Counted from the first letter of the stretch, positions 55,682 to 64,000 are shown. The stretch is 64,000 bases of DNA from Metabacillus dongyingensis (GCF_019933155.2 NZ_CP082944.1:684001-748000), one strand, 5' to 3'. The notes: generated from the sequence alone by a model not told the origin. Program-made: numbers and translations.

Positions 55682-56515
55682 ATGAAATTAAAAAAGAATA
55701 TCGCACTTATAGCAGCAATTAGTTTAGCAGCAATCGTTTTTATCATTCAGACTATAAAGCCAGAGATTTCAAATGGAGCCAGTGATGGAAAGCACGAAGG
55801 AACGCCGACTGTCTTTGTGCATGGCTATAGAGGCACGCTGAATTCGTTCGAAGGCATGATGGAAAGATTTCAGTCGGATTATGAATGGGGAGAAAAAACT
55901 CTAATTTGCACCTCTGATAAGAGAGTCGCGGAGTGTAAGGCCCTGACAGACGAAAAAGTGAAAAACCCCCTTATCCATGTTTACTTTGAAGACAACGATT
56001 CGAATTTTGAGAAGACAAGCATAGAACTCGGAAATATTCTTAAGCTTTTAAAGGGAAAATACGGACACGATAAGGTCAATATCGTTGCGCATTCTATGGG
56101 AGGTCTTGTTTCCGTCAATTACATTCAGGAAACAAGACAGGAAAAAGAGTTTCCTAAAGTAGAAAAGCTCGTTACAATCGGAACTCCTTTTAAAGGCATT
56201 AAGAGAGAAGTATTTGAAAAAAGATATAAGGAGAAAAAGCATGATTTAATCGCAGATTCACAGGCGATTCAGGAATTATATTCAGAAAAGGATAACTTTG
56301 ATCCAAATACACAAGTATACTCAATTGCAGGTAAAATCGGTAAAAAAGAAGACGGCGACGGTCTTGTCTCAGTCCACAGTGCAACTTCCTTAAAAAATGT
56401 AGTCGCTTCAGATCATTACCGCGAACAAATCATTGTATCGAAGAAAGCAACACATAATGGATTGCATGAGAATAAAGAAGTCGATGAAGAAGTCGGCAGA
56501 TTTTTGTGGAAGTAG
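55682..56515 (+). CDS. DUF915-family alpha/beta hydrolase, secreted or anchored
   Basis: A 277-residue protein with an N-terminal hydrophobic helix (residues 7-25) that acts as signal anchor. The hydrolase domain begins PTVFVHGYRGTLNSFEGM (oxyanion region). The nucleophile Ser is in NIVAHSMGGLVSVNYI, Asp in GDGLVSVHSA, and His in ATHNGLHEN near the end. Family members are lipase- or esterase-like with unknown substrates. GAGAGG precedes the ATG. A separate transcription unit between repeat array B and the LacI gene. Confidence 0.85.
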   Translation: MKLKKNIALIAAISLAAIVFIIQTIKPEISNGASDGKHEGTPTVFVHGYRGTLNSFEGMMERFQSDYEWGEKTLICTSDKRVAECKALTDEKVKNPLIHVYFEDNDSNFEKTSIELGNILKLLKGKYGHDKVNIVAHSMGGLVSVNYIQETRQEKEFPKVEKLVTIGTPFKGIKREVFEKRYKEKKHDLIADSQAIQELYSEKDNFDPNTQVYSIAGKIGKKEDGDGLVSVHSATSLKNVVASDHYREQIIVSKKATHNGLHENKEVDEEVGRFLWK

Positions 56516-56520
56516 AAGAA

Positions 56521-56548
56521 TTGAGAGTCCAGTGCGGGCTCTTTTTTG
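56521..56548 (+). terminator. Short terminator after the DUF915 gene
   Basis: GAGTCC and GGGCTC form a short stem (one G-T pair), followed by T6. Confidence 0.6.
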
Positions 56549-56629
56549 TGGATCAAATGGAAATTGCTTAAGTATAAAAAATTAAATATTTTCCATATTG
56601 TAAATGCTTTCATATGGTGGTACTATAAA

Positions 56630-56651
56630 TTTACGAAAACGTTTACGTAAA
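56630..56651 (+). promoter_or_regulatory. LacI-type operator upstream of the regulator gene
   Basis: A near-perfect 22-bp palindrome built from TTTACG, AAACGTTT and CGTAAA, with one asymmetric base in each half. It shares AAACGTTT with the two operators before the ABC operon, so the LacI protein probably autoregulates. Confidence 0.75.
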
Positions 56652-56670
56652 AGCAGGGAGAAGGTGGGAA

Positions 56671-57681
56671 ATGAATTATACCATCAAAGATGTAGCAAAA
56701 AAAGCGAATGTTTCGATTGCAACTGTTTCAAGAATTCTTAATAATCAGAAGGGTTACTCTGAAAAAACGAAACGGAAGGTACTTGAAGCGATTGAAGAAT
56801 TGGACTACCATCCAAACGCCATTGCAAGAGGACTTATCAATAAGAAAACGTCAACGATTGGTGTATTATTTCCGGCACTTTCAAGTATGTTCGTAACGGA
56901 ACTGTTAGCCGGAATAGAAAAAGCAGCTCATCAGCTTGGATCAAGCGTGATTGTCTGCCATACAGAGTCCAACGGTTCAAAAACAATGAAATACCTGCAA
57001 TTGCTCAATGAAAAGCGTGTTGACGGAATTATTTTCACAAGTGAAATCCTAAAAGAGGAATACTATGAATTTATTCAGAAAATGAGTATTCCCTTAGTTC
57101 TTTTATCGACGGAATCACGTATTTATTCAGTGCCATACGTCAAAGTGGATGACAGGCATGCGGCGTATTCTGCGGCTCAGTACTTAATTAAAAAAGGCCA
57201 CAAGCGCATCGGCATGATCAGCGGAAATCAAAATGATCTTATAGCAGGAAAACCAAGAATTGATGGGTTTAAGGATGCGTTACTAGATTATGGCTTTCCT
57301 GTTCATGACAGTCAGATTGTCTGCAGTGAAGGATTTACCTTTGCAGACGGCAGAGAAGGATTAAAGAAAATGAGACAGCTGGCGCCTGAAGTGACAGCAA
57401 TCTTTGCGGCAAGCGATGAAATTGCTTTTGGAGCGATTTCAGAGGCTTATCAGCAGGGCATAAGAATACCCGAGGAATTATCGATTATCGGCTACGATAA
57501 CTTGAGTATTGCCGAAATGTCGATACCCCCGTTAACTTCACTCGCTCAGCCCTTATATGAAATGGGTGAGAAGGCAGCAAAAATGATATTTGACATGATC
57601 AATGGCGATCAGCTCGTAGAAAGCCGGATTATGCCGCATTCCATTAAGGAAAGAAGCAGTGTAGTAAAAAAAGAGGAATAG
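56671..57681 (+). CDS. LacI-family transcriptional regulator
   Basis: A 336-residue repressor. The N-terminal HTH reads YTIKDVAKKANVSIATVSRI, with hinge helix HPNAIARGL. The periplasmic-binding-like effector domain has TIGVLFPALSSMFVTELLAG and IFAASDEIAFGAI, ending with SIKERSSV. ATG follows GGGAGAAGGTGG. The operators upstream of this gene and before the adjacent ABC operon share AAACGTTT, so it very likely controls that operon in response to its sugar. Confidence 0.93.
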   Translation: MNYTIKDVAKKANVSIATVSRILNNQKGYSEKTKRKVLEAIEELDYHPNAIARGLINKKTSTIGVLFPALSSMFVTELLAGIEKAAHQLGSSVIVCHTESNGSKTMKYLQLLNEKRVDGIIFTSEILKEEYYEFIQKMSIPLVLLSTESRIYSVPYVKVDDRHAAYSAAQYLIKKGHKRIGMISGNQNDLIAGKPRIDGFKDALLDYGFPVHDSQIVCSEGFTFADGREGLKKMRQLAPEVTAIFAASDEIAFGAISEAYQQGIRIPEELSIIGYDNLSIAEMSIPPLTSLAQPLYEMGEKAAKMIFDMINGDQLVESRIMPHSIKERSSVVKKEE

Positions 57682-57702
57682 CTTCTTCTTTTTTGTAAAT
57701 GA

Positions 57703-57764
57703 CGTAAACGTTTACGCAGAATGAGCGGCAATTTTTTTTTTGCAGAAAAGAGTAAACGTTTACT
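57703..57764 (+). promoter_or_regulatory. Pair of LacI operators before the ABC-thuA operon
   Basis: CGTAAACGTTTACG (57703-57716) and AGTAAACGTTTACT (57751-57764) are perfect 14-bp palindromes whose centres are 48 bp apart. Each also fits the cre consensus at 12 of 14 positions, so CcpA could bind too. The spacing would allow a repression loop. Confidence 0.85.
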
Positions 57765-57788
57765 TATTATGAACTGGGAGGCGAAATG

Positions 57789-59021
57789 ATGATCAAGAAA
57801 ATTACTGCACTTTCGGCAGGCATGGTGCTTGGCGCTGCCATATTGGCGGGATGCTCTTCAGGGGAAGAAGCGGACGGGAAGGTCACGCTGAATCTTTTCT
57901 CCAACAAATCTGAAAATATCAATACATATAAAGGTCTGATAGAAGAGTTTGAAGCAGAAAATCCAAATATCAGGATCAAATTTGATTCTCCTCCGGAAGC
58001 AGAAACCGTGCTGCGGACAAAGCTTATTAAGAATGATATTCCTGACGTTATGCTGATTGCAGGTAATGCTACATACGGTGAATTGGGAAGAGCAGGAGTG
58101 CTTGAGGATTTTGCTGATACAGAACTTATCGATTCCATCCAGCCTTCCTATCTCGACATGATTGACCGCTTAGTAGGCCCTGAAAAAGATGGGGTCTACG
58201 GACTGCCATATGCGACAAACGCAAACACGGTTATCTATAACAAACAGAAGTTTGAAGAGCTTGGCCTTGAAGTTCCGAAAACGTGGGATGAATTTATCGC
58301 CATATTGGAAAAAGCTAAAGCTGCTGGTGAAATACCAATCTATTTGACTCTTAAAGATGCATGGACTGGAATGATTTCCTTGAACTCTCTTGGAGGAAAT
58401 CTGGCAGGCGAAGAATTTGCAGAAAAGAAAAGCTCTGGAAAGACGTCATTTGTAAAGAGCTACGATGAAGTCGCAGACAAGATGCTGACCCTTACAGAAT
58501 ACGGACACAAAGACAACTTTGGAATTGCCTACGGCGATGGCAACAATGCGTTCGCAGCAGGCGAGGGTGTCATGTATATTCAGGGGAACTGGGCGATTCC
58601 TGAGATTTTAAAAGCAAATCCTGAAGCAGAGCTTGGCGTTTTTCCGATGCCTGTAACCAACGACCCAGAGCAAAACAAACTTGTTTCAGGTGTTGATGTT
58701 CTGCTGACAATCAGCAAAGACAGTGAGCACAAAAAAGAAGCCGAAAAATTCCTCAAATTTATGCTGAAGAAAGAAACAGCAAAACGGTACATTGATGAGC
58801 AAAAGGCTTTCTCTGCAATAGAGGGAGTTTATCAGGAGGATCCGGTTTTCGAAGGAATAAAAGAAAACTTTGAAAAAGGAAAAATCACCAGTTTCCAAGA
58901 TCACTATTATCCAGCAGGAATGGGAGCAGAAAACATCCTTCAGGAATTTCTGATCGAGAAAAAGAAAAGCGCTTTTTTGAAGAAAATGGATAGAGAGTGG
59001 GAGAAGGTAGAGGATCGCTAA
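57789..59021 (+). CDS. Sugar-binding lipoprotein of the thuA operon
   Basis: A 410-residue family 1 binding protein. The signal peptide ends in LAGCSSG. VTLNLFSNKSENINTYKGLI, VYGLPYATNANTVIYNKQKF and the GEGVMYIQGNWAIPEI segment are typical. ATG at 57789 is seven bases after GGAGG; ATG at 57786 is only four away. First gene of a four-gene operon behind two LacI operators. Confidence 0.92.
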   Translation: MIKKITALSAGMVLGAAILAGCSSGEEADGKVTLNLFSNKSENINTYKGLIEEFEAENPNIRIKFDSPPEAETVLRTKLIKNDIPDVMLIAGNATYGELGRAGVLEDFADTELIDSIQPSYLDMIDRLVGPEKDGVYGLPYATNANTVIYNKQKFEELGLEVPKTWDEFIAILEKAKAAGEIPIYLTLKDAWTGMISLNSLGGNLAGEEFAEKKSSGKTSFVKSYDEVADKMLTLTEYGHKDNFGIAYGDGNNAFAAGEGVMYIQGNWAIPEILKANPEAELGVFPMPVTNDPEQNKLVSGVDVLLTISKDSEHKKEAEKFLKFMLKKETAKRYIDEQKAFSAIEGVYQEDPVFEGIKENFEKGKITSFQDHYYPAGMGAENILQEFLIEKKKSAFLKKMDREWEKVEDR

Positions 59022-59046
59022 TAATTTTTAGAAGGGAGATAAATCA

Positions 59047-59910
59047 ATGAATAATAAAAACAAAGTATTTCTCATCATGACTGTTCCTGCCGTTCTCCTG
59101 TTCTTTATTTTTCATACGTATCCTGCCCTTCAGGGGATATTCTACAGTTTTACGGACTGGAGAGGATACGGGGAGTGGAACTTTGTCGGTCTGAAAAACT
59201 ATCTGAATGTATTTAAAGATGAAAGAGCTCTCAATGCGTACGGCTTCACCTTTAAGTTTGCCATTATTTCAACGATTCTTGTGAATTTTTTCAGCTTGCT
59301 TGTGGCAATGGGGCTTAATGCAAAGATTAAGTTTCAAAAAACACTTCGGGCTGTCTATTTCATGCCTTATATCCTAAGTATTCTGATCGTTGGTTTTATC
59401 TTCAACTTCATTTTCACTCATTATCTGCCTGATATTGCAGGCGGCCTTGGAATTGAGGCATTATCTAAAAATATTCTCGGTGATCCGAACCTTGCCTGGG
59501 TTGGTATCGTTATCGTAGCTGTTTGGCAGGCAATCGCGTTCAATACAATCCTGTACCTTGCAGGTCTTGTAACCATTACGGAGGATTTATATGAAGCCGC
59601 AAGCATTGACGGTGCTGGAATTTGGACAAAGTTCTGGAAAATCACCTTTCCGCTGATTGCACCATTTTTTACTATTAATATGATTTTATCCATGAAAGGT
59701 TTTCTGATGGTTTTTGACCAGATCGTTGCCCTTACAGGCGGAGGACCCGGTCAATCAACAGAATCGATTTCGCTTCTGATCTATAGAGGCGGCTTCCAGG
59801 GCGGAGAATTTGCCTATCAGTCTGCAAATGCGGTCATTTACTTTATTGTTATTGTTATCTTTTCTATCTTTCAGCTTAAGATTCTTGAAAAAAGAGAGGT
59901 GGGCAACTGA
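59047..59910 (+). CDS. CUT1 sugar ABC permease (MalF type), thuA operon
   Basis: A 287-residue permease with six helices. The EAA loop is EAASIDGAGIWTKFWKITFP near residue 181; FDQIVALTGGGPGQSTES follows. AAGGGAGA precedes the ATG. Its TGA overlaps the start of the next permease (TGATG). As in the first ABC operon there is no ATPase gene. Confidence 0.92.
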   Translation: MNNKNKVFLIMTVPAVLLFFIFHTYPALQGIFYSFTDWRGYGEWNFVGLKNYLNVFKDERALNAYGFTFKFAIISTILVNFFSLLVAMGLNAKIKFQKTLRAVYFMPYILSILIVGFIFNFIFTHYLPDIAGGLGIEALSKNILGDPNLAWVGIVIVAVWQAIAFNTILYLAGLVTITEDLYEAASIDGAGIWTKFWKITFPLIAPFFTINMILSMKGFLMVFDQIVALTGGGPGQSTESISLLIYRGGFQGGEFAYQSANAVIYFIVIVIFSIFQLKILEKREVGN

Positions 59911-60731
59911 TGATCAGCAAAAAGACAAACTGGCCTGTCACCATTCTCTTAATTTTAGGGGCAATTTTCATTATCCTGCCGCTGTACTTAACCATTACCA
60001 TTGCATTTAAAACACCGCAGGAGCTTGCGGGAAACCTGCTTGCTCTGCCGCAGTCATGGTCTTTTGACAACTTTGCGAAAGCGATAGAAATGACGAATTT
60101 CTTCAATGCATTAAAAAACAGCGTATTCGTCACTGTATTAGTCGTCATTTTTACTGTCCTGACGAATTCAATGGTCGCTTACGCGATTGCACGCAACATG
60201 CATAAAAAGTTTTATAAATTCACGTTTTACTATTTTGTCAGTGCGATGTTCATCCCTTTCCCGATCATTATGCTTCCGATTGTAAGACAAACAGCATTGT
60301 GGGGCATGGATAATCTGGTGGGATTAGTCATTTTGTACATTGTCTACAATCTATCTTTCAATATCTTTATCTATGTAGGGTATATAAGATCCATTCCGAA
60401 AGAATTGGAAGAAGCTGCAATAGTAGACGGCGCAACAACATGGGGAGTATTCTGGAAGGTTATTTTCCCGCTGCTTGCACCAATGAATGCAACTGTGGCC
60501 ATCCTTACATGTCTTGGGGCGTGGAATGATTTTCTCCTGCCGCTCGTCGTTCTGAGCGACAGCGACATGGCAACATTGCCGCTTGTGCAGTATATTTTCC
60601 AATCACAGTTCAGCACAGACTATAACCTGGCATTTGCCTCTTATCTGCTTGCACTGATTCCGATGATTATTGTCTATGTTTTTGCACAAAAATGGATCAT
60701 CAGCGGAGTAATGAAAGGATCAATTAAATAA
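59910..60731 (+). CDS. CUT1 sugar ABC permease (MalG type), thuA operon
   Basis: A 273-residue permease with six helices and EAA loop EEAAIVDGATTWGVFWKVIF near residue 165. It ends IISGVMKGSIK. It starts at a TGATG overlap with the upstream permease and is followed after 91 bp by thuA. Confidence 0.92.
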   Translation: MISKKTNWPVTILLILGAIFIILPLYLTITIAFKTPQELAGNLLALPQSWSFDNFAKAIEMTNFFNALKNSVFVTVLVVIFTVLTNSMVAYAIARNMHKKFYKFTFYYFVSAMFIPFPIIMLPIVRQTALWGMDNLVGLVILYIVYNLSFNIFIYVGYIRSIPKELEEAAIVDGATTWGVFWKVIFPLLAPMNATVAILTCLGAWNDFLLPLVVLSDSDMATLPLVQYIFQSQFSTDYNLAFASYLLALIPMIIVYVFAQKWIISGVMKGSIK

Positions 60732-60822
60732 TTAGGCTTAATTAATAGGCTGGATTATTGTATATTGAAATAGATAGATTAGCTTAAATATTAAAAATAA
60801 TTCACTATAGGGAGATTTAACA

Positions 60823-61545
60823 ATGAAAATTACAGTTTGGAACGAAAACCGCCATGAACAAAAAAATCCAACAGTAGCAGAAATTTATCCTGAAGGCATT
60901 CACGGCGCCATCGCTAACTTTTTAAAAGAAAACGGCTTTGATGCTGCGACTGCAACATTAGATCAGCCTGAACACGGTTTAACAGAAGAAGTATTAAGCG
61001 AGACAGACGTTCTTTTCTGGTGGGGACACCTTGCACATGATGAGGTAACTGACGAAATCGTTGAACGAGTTCAAAAACGAGTACTTGAAGGAATGGGCTT
61101 AGTTGTTCTTCATTCAGGACATTTCTCAAAAATCTTTAAAAAGCTGATGGGTACATCTTGTGACCTTAAATGGCGCGAAGCCGACGACAAAGAGCGTCTA
61201 TGGGTTGTTGATCCTTCTCATCCAATTACGGAAGGAATCGGCGAGTACATCGAAATTGAAAAAGAAGAAATGTACGGAGAGCATTTTGATATTCCGGCAC
61301 CAGATCAATTAGTATTTGTCAGCTGGTTTGAAGGCGGAGAAGTGTTCCGTTCAGGATGCACATACCAAAGAGGAAACGGAAAGGTTTTCTACTTCCGCCC
61401 TGGCCATGAAACATACCCGACTTACCATAACAAAGAAATTCAAAAAGTATTAGTGAATGCGGCTAAATGGGCAGCACCTACAAAACGCGAGTATCCGGTT
61501 TACGGAAATGCTCAGCCGCTTGAGAAAATTACTGTTAAGTCATAA
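60823..61545 (+). CDS. thuA: ThuA-like trehalose-utilisation family protein
   Basis: A 240-residue cytosolic protein with the ThuA class I glutamine-amidotransferase-like fold. It begins [42 protein letters not shown] and [20 protein letters not shown] are family hallmarks with conserved His residues. In rhizobia ThuA, with ThuB, acts in trehalose or sucrose catabolism through 3-keto sugars; no thuB dehydrogenase is present here. GGGAGA precedes the ATG. It suggests that the ABC system imports trehalose, sucrose or a related disaccharide. Confidence 0.9.
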   Translation: MKITVWNENRHEQKNPTVAEIYPEGIHGAIANFLKENGFDAATATLDQPEHGLTEEVLSETDVLFWWGHLAHDEVTDEIVERVQKRVLEGMGLVVLHSGHFSKIFKKLMGTSCDLKWREADDKERLWVVDPSHPITEGIGEYIEIEKEEMYGEHFDIPAPDQLVFVSWFEGGEVFRSGCTYQRGNGKVFYFRPGHETYPTYHNKEIQKVLVNAAKWAAPTKREYPVYGNAQPLEKITVKS

Positions 61546-61548
61546 TGA

Positions 61549-61590
61549 AAAAGGGTACGAAATTTCCCAGGAATTTCGTACCCTTTTTTT
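61549..61590 (+). terminator. Terminator of the ABC-thuA operon
   Basis: AAGGGTACGAAATT pairs with AATTTCGTACCCTT around TCCCAGG, then T7. Confidence 0.93.
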
Positions 61591-61639
61591 GTTGTTTTGA
61601 CAGCATGATTTGTGGGGGAGAAGAGGGGAATTTGGGGAT

Positions 61640-62905
61640 GAACCGCTATATATGAGTTCCCAAATACCGGAGAAGAGTCCAGTTTGAGTACTCAAAGGGT
61701 AGTTATAAGTCTCTAAATCGAGAGAAGAGTCCTGTTTGAGTACTCAAAGGGTAGTTATGATTCCTCAAAACGAGAAAGAAATCCTGTTTGGATACTCAAA
61801 GGGTAGTTATGAGTCCCCAAAACGAGGAAGAAATCCTGTTTGAGTACTCAAAGGGTAGTTATGATTCCTCAAAACGAGGGAGAAATCCAGTTTGGGTACT
61901 CAAAGAGTAGCTATGAGTCCCCAAATCAAGAGAAGAGTCCAGTTTGAGTACTCAAAGGGTAGCTATGATTCCCCAAATCGAGAAAAGAGTCCAGTTTGGG
62001 TACTCAAAGAGTAGCTATGAGTACCCAAAACGAGGGAGATATCCTGTTTGGGTACTCAAAGAGTAGCTATGAATCCTCAAATCGAGAGAAGAGTCCAGTT
62101 TGAGTACTCAAAGGGTAGCTATGGTTCCCAAAATCGAGAGAACAGTCAGGTTTGAGTAATTAAAGGGTAGTTATGAGTCCCCAAATCGAGAGAAGAGTCC
62201 AGTTTGAGTACTCAAAGGGTAGTTATGATTCCTGAAAACGAGTGAGAAATCCTGTTTGGGTACTCAAAGAGTAGCTATGATTCCCCAAATCGAGAAAAGA
62301 GTCCAAGTTTGGGTACTCAAAGAGTAGCTATGAGTCCCCAAAACGAGTGAGAAATCCTGTTTGGGTACTCAAAGAGTAGCTATGAGTCCCCAAATCAAGA
62401 GGAGAGTCCAGTTTAAGTACTCAAAGGGTAGCTATGAGTCTCCAAAACGAGGGAGAAATCCTGTTTGGGTACTCAAAGAGTAGCTATGAGTCCCCAAATC
62501 AAGAGGAGAGTCCAGTTTAAGTACTCAAAGGGTAGCTATGAGTCTCCAAAACGAGGGAGAAATCCTGTTTGGGTACTCAAAGGGTAGATATGATTCCTCA
62601 AATCGAGAGAAGAGTCCAGTTTGGGTACTCAAAGAGTAGCTATGATTCCCCAAAACGAGAGAAGAGTCAAGTTTGAGTACTCAAAGGGTAGCTATGAGTC
62701 CCCAATTCGAGAAAAGAGTCCAGTTTGGGTACTCAAAGAGTAGCTATGATTCCCCAAATCGAGAGAAGAGTCCAGTTTGAGTACTCAAAAGGTAGTTATG
62801 ATTCCCCAATCCGCGCTAGAAATCATGTTTGGGTACTCAAAGAGTAGCAATGATTCCACAAATCGAGAAATAAATCATGTTTGAGTACTCAAGGATAACT
62901 ATGAA
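61640..62905. repeat. 52-bp tandem array C (24 units)
   Basis: Cores of the form GRGTACTCAAAGRGT start at 61686 and recur 24 times to 62883; 20 of 23 intervals are exactly 52 bp (others 51 or 53). Between cores lies TAGYTATGATTCCYCAAA, then one of two tails (CGAGAGAAGAGTCCAG or CGAGGGAGAAATCCTG). The unit is clearly related to that of array A (same core, same ATGATTCCYC, same period). It fills the gap between the thuA terminator and the response regulator stop codon. Confidence 0.95.
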
Positions 62906-62912
62906 CTAGTAA

Positions 62913-63605
62913 CTAAGCTCTTCCTGAAATAAGATACTTGTTTACAGGCCTCCCGACACCGCCATATTGAATATCAATCTCTAATTTTCCTTCTCGTTCA
63001 AGGTGTTCAAGATATCGTCTAGCTGTTACTCTGGCAATTCCCACGCTTGAGGCTACATTCTCAGCTGATACAGGATCGCTTTGATCTGTGAGGTAGGTAA
63101 GAATTTTATGGAGAGTCACCTCATGCAATCCTTTTGGCAAGTCCTTTTTCTCTTCAGGCTCTTCTTTTTGAAACCTGATTGAATCAAGTTCTTTTTGTGT
63201 CAGACGGGATTTATCGTTCAGCTTTCTGCGGTAGGCTGAATAGTTTTCAAGTGATTGCTTCAGCCGTTCAAATTTGAATGGTTTCATTAAATAATCAACG
63301 GCTCCGTGAAGCAGAACATTTCGGACTGTTTCCATATCACTTGCGGCCGTTATCGCAATAATATCAGAGGCATGTCCTTCTGCCCGAATGGCTTGAATGG
63401 TCTCAAGTCCATTCATTTTGGGCATATACATATCAATCAAAATCAGATCAGGAGCAAGCATTCGCACAAGCTCCAGGCCTTCAGCACCATTTGATGCGAT
63501 TCCAATAACCTCAAAACCATTCACTCTGTCTAAAAACTCCCGATTCACTTCCTGGACCATTAAATCATCTTCTATCAGAAGTACGGAAACTGGTTTATCC
63601 GGCAT
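62913..63605 (-). CDS. CitT/DctR/MalR-type response regulator
   Basis: A 230-residue regulator of the CitB family. The receiver domain has VLLIEDDLMVQEVNREFL, phospho-acceptor Asp in LILIDMYMPKMNGLETI, and Lys in YLMKPFKFERL. The C-terminal helix-turn-helix reads SAENVASSVGIARVTARRYL, then GRPVNKYLI. ATG at 63605 follows GGAGGAG and overlaps the kinase stop (TGATG). Relatives control uptake of citrate, C4-dicarboxylates or malate; the transporter is not in this window. The array C repeats end within 8 bp of its stop. Confidence 0.9.
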   Translation of the reverse strand: MPDKPVSVLLIEDDLMVQEVNREFLDRVNGFEVIGIASNGAEGLELVRMLAPDLILIDMYMPKMNGLETIQAIRAEGHASDIIAITAASDMETVRNVLLHGAVDYLMKPFKFERLKQSLENYSAYRRKLNDKSRLTQKELDSIRFQKEEPEEKKDLPKGLHEVTLHKILTYLTDQSDPVSAENVASSVGIARVTARRYLEHLEREGKLEIDIQYGGVGRPVNKYLISGRA

Positions 63606-64000
63606 CAAATCTCCTCCATATAAAATGTAACTGTGAAGCTTGTTCCCGCCCCTTCTGCAGACTCCGCCACGATCGTGCCATTTGCCTGCTGAACAAGCTG
63701 ATTGACTAAATAAAGCCCGATACCCCGTTCATGGCCTCCTTTTGTAGAAAAACCCTGTTCAAAAATGCGGGGGTAATCTGCTGCTTTTATTCCGCTTCCA
63801 TTATCTTCGACTAAGAGTGTCAGTATTTCTGCATCCTGCTCGATGCTGATAAAAATATGAGGGAAGGGACCTTGATAATGTTTAAAAGAATCAAATGCAT
63901 TTTCAATCAGGTTGCCAAGGATCAGAACAAAATCATGATGATCAAGCCTATCTGGGAACCTATTAAACTGGCTGTTGCGGTCAATTTCCACGCTGATTCC
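63605..64000 (-). CDS. CitS/DctS/MalK-type sensor kinase, C-terminal part
   Basis: The reverse strand is open from the window edge to 63605, giving the last 131 residues of a kinase. ILGNLIENAFDSF is the N box, VEDNGSGI the G1 box and KGGHERGIGLYLVNQLVQQ the G2 region of the SpoOB/CitS-type ATPase domain. The sensor part and the phospho-acceptor His lie outside the window. It overlaps the response regulator gene by 1 bp. Confidence 0.9.
   Translation of the reverse strand, partial: GISVEIDRNSQFNRFPDRLDHHDFVLILGNLIENAFDSFKHYQGPFPHIFISIEQDAEILTLLVEDNGSGIKAADYPRIFEQGFSTKGGHERGIGLYLVNQLVQQANGTIVAESAEGAGTSFTVTFYMEEI

Noticed and set aside
57096..57681. cre-only reading of the AAACGTTT sites
   Set aside because: The sites are more symmetric than needed for cre, and one lies before the lacI-type gene itself. 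Local LacI control is the simpler reading, though CcpA binding is not excluded.

Overview
The window is a chromosomal segment of a Bacillus-type Firmicute (Bacillus sensu lato, perhaps Metabacillus-like). The 16S and 23S rRNAs are of Bacillus type. A perfect B. subtilis-style block (gsaB, ygaF/bcp, perR, ygzB, ygxA, rrn operon, 16-tRNA trnD cluster) is followed further on by a second block (queG/yhbA, yhbB, trmL/cspR, prkA, yhbH). Between and after these conserved blocks lie carbohydrate-uptake and regulatory genes. The species cannot be fixed from the sequence alone.

Layout. 0-6.6 kb: gsaB (cut by the window edge), molybdate transporter modAB without modC, a small K+ channel, peroxiredoxin, a 2-hydroxyacid dehydrogenase, peroxide regulator perR with its own Per box, ygzB and ygxA. 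6.6-13.4 kb: two rrn promoters, 16S-23S-5S and sixteen tRNAs. The last tRNA, Leu(CAA), lacks an encoded CCA. 13.4-17.4 kb: remnants (a broken integrase, an IS1182-type transposase, a GH32 tail, an orphan C-terminus) around an intact three-gene DUF2089 operon and a CgeB-like glycosyltransferase. 17.4-24.4 kb: a CUT1 sugar ABC operon and a YesM/YesN-type two-component pair. 24.5-34.1 kb: tRNA-Gly, a B3/B4 protein, queG-yhbB-trmL, prkA, yhbH, and an M48 protease fused to ankyrin repeats. 34.6-40.3 kb: a sigma-54-dependent lichenan/cellobiose PTS (licBCA), then licH and a ChbG-like deacetylase. 40.7-46.5 kb: an RpiR regulator and a PTS-kinase-aldolase operon matching the D-tagatose pathway. 46.5-54.4 kb: acyltransferase, a LevR/CelR-type PRD activator (likely partner of the sigma-54 promoter), a two-component system, a ferritin-like protein and a lipoprotein. 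55.7-61.5 kb: DUF915 hydrolase, then a LacI regulator with matching operators in front of a second CUT1 ABC operon ending in thuA. 62.9-64 kb: a CitST/DctSR-type two-component system, cut by the window edge.

How the genes work together. At least four sugar-uptake systems are present, each with a local regulator: YesMN, the PRD activator, RpiR and LacI. Neither ABC operon encodes an ATPase, so a shared MsmX-like ATPase is implied.

Most unusual feature. The intergenic DNA carries several periodic repeat arrays. Two related arrays, 25 kb apart (36.8-38.1 and 61.6-62.9 kb), each have 24 units at a 52-bp period and share the core TTTGRGTACTCAWAGRGT. In the second array nearly every unit keeps exactly one of two alternative inverted repeats. 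Three other arrays (20.7, 28.35 and 54.5-55.5 kb) use units of about 21 bp with a conserved head and a variable tail. 21 and 52 bp are close to two and five helical turns. Their function is unknown to me.
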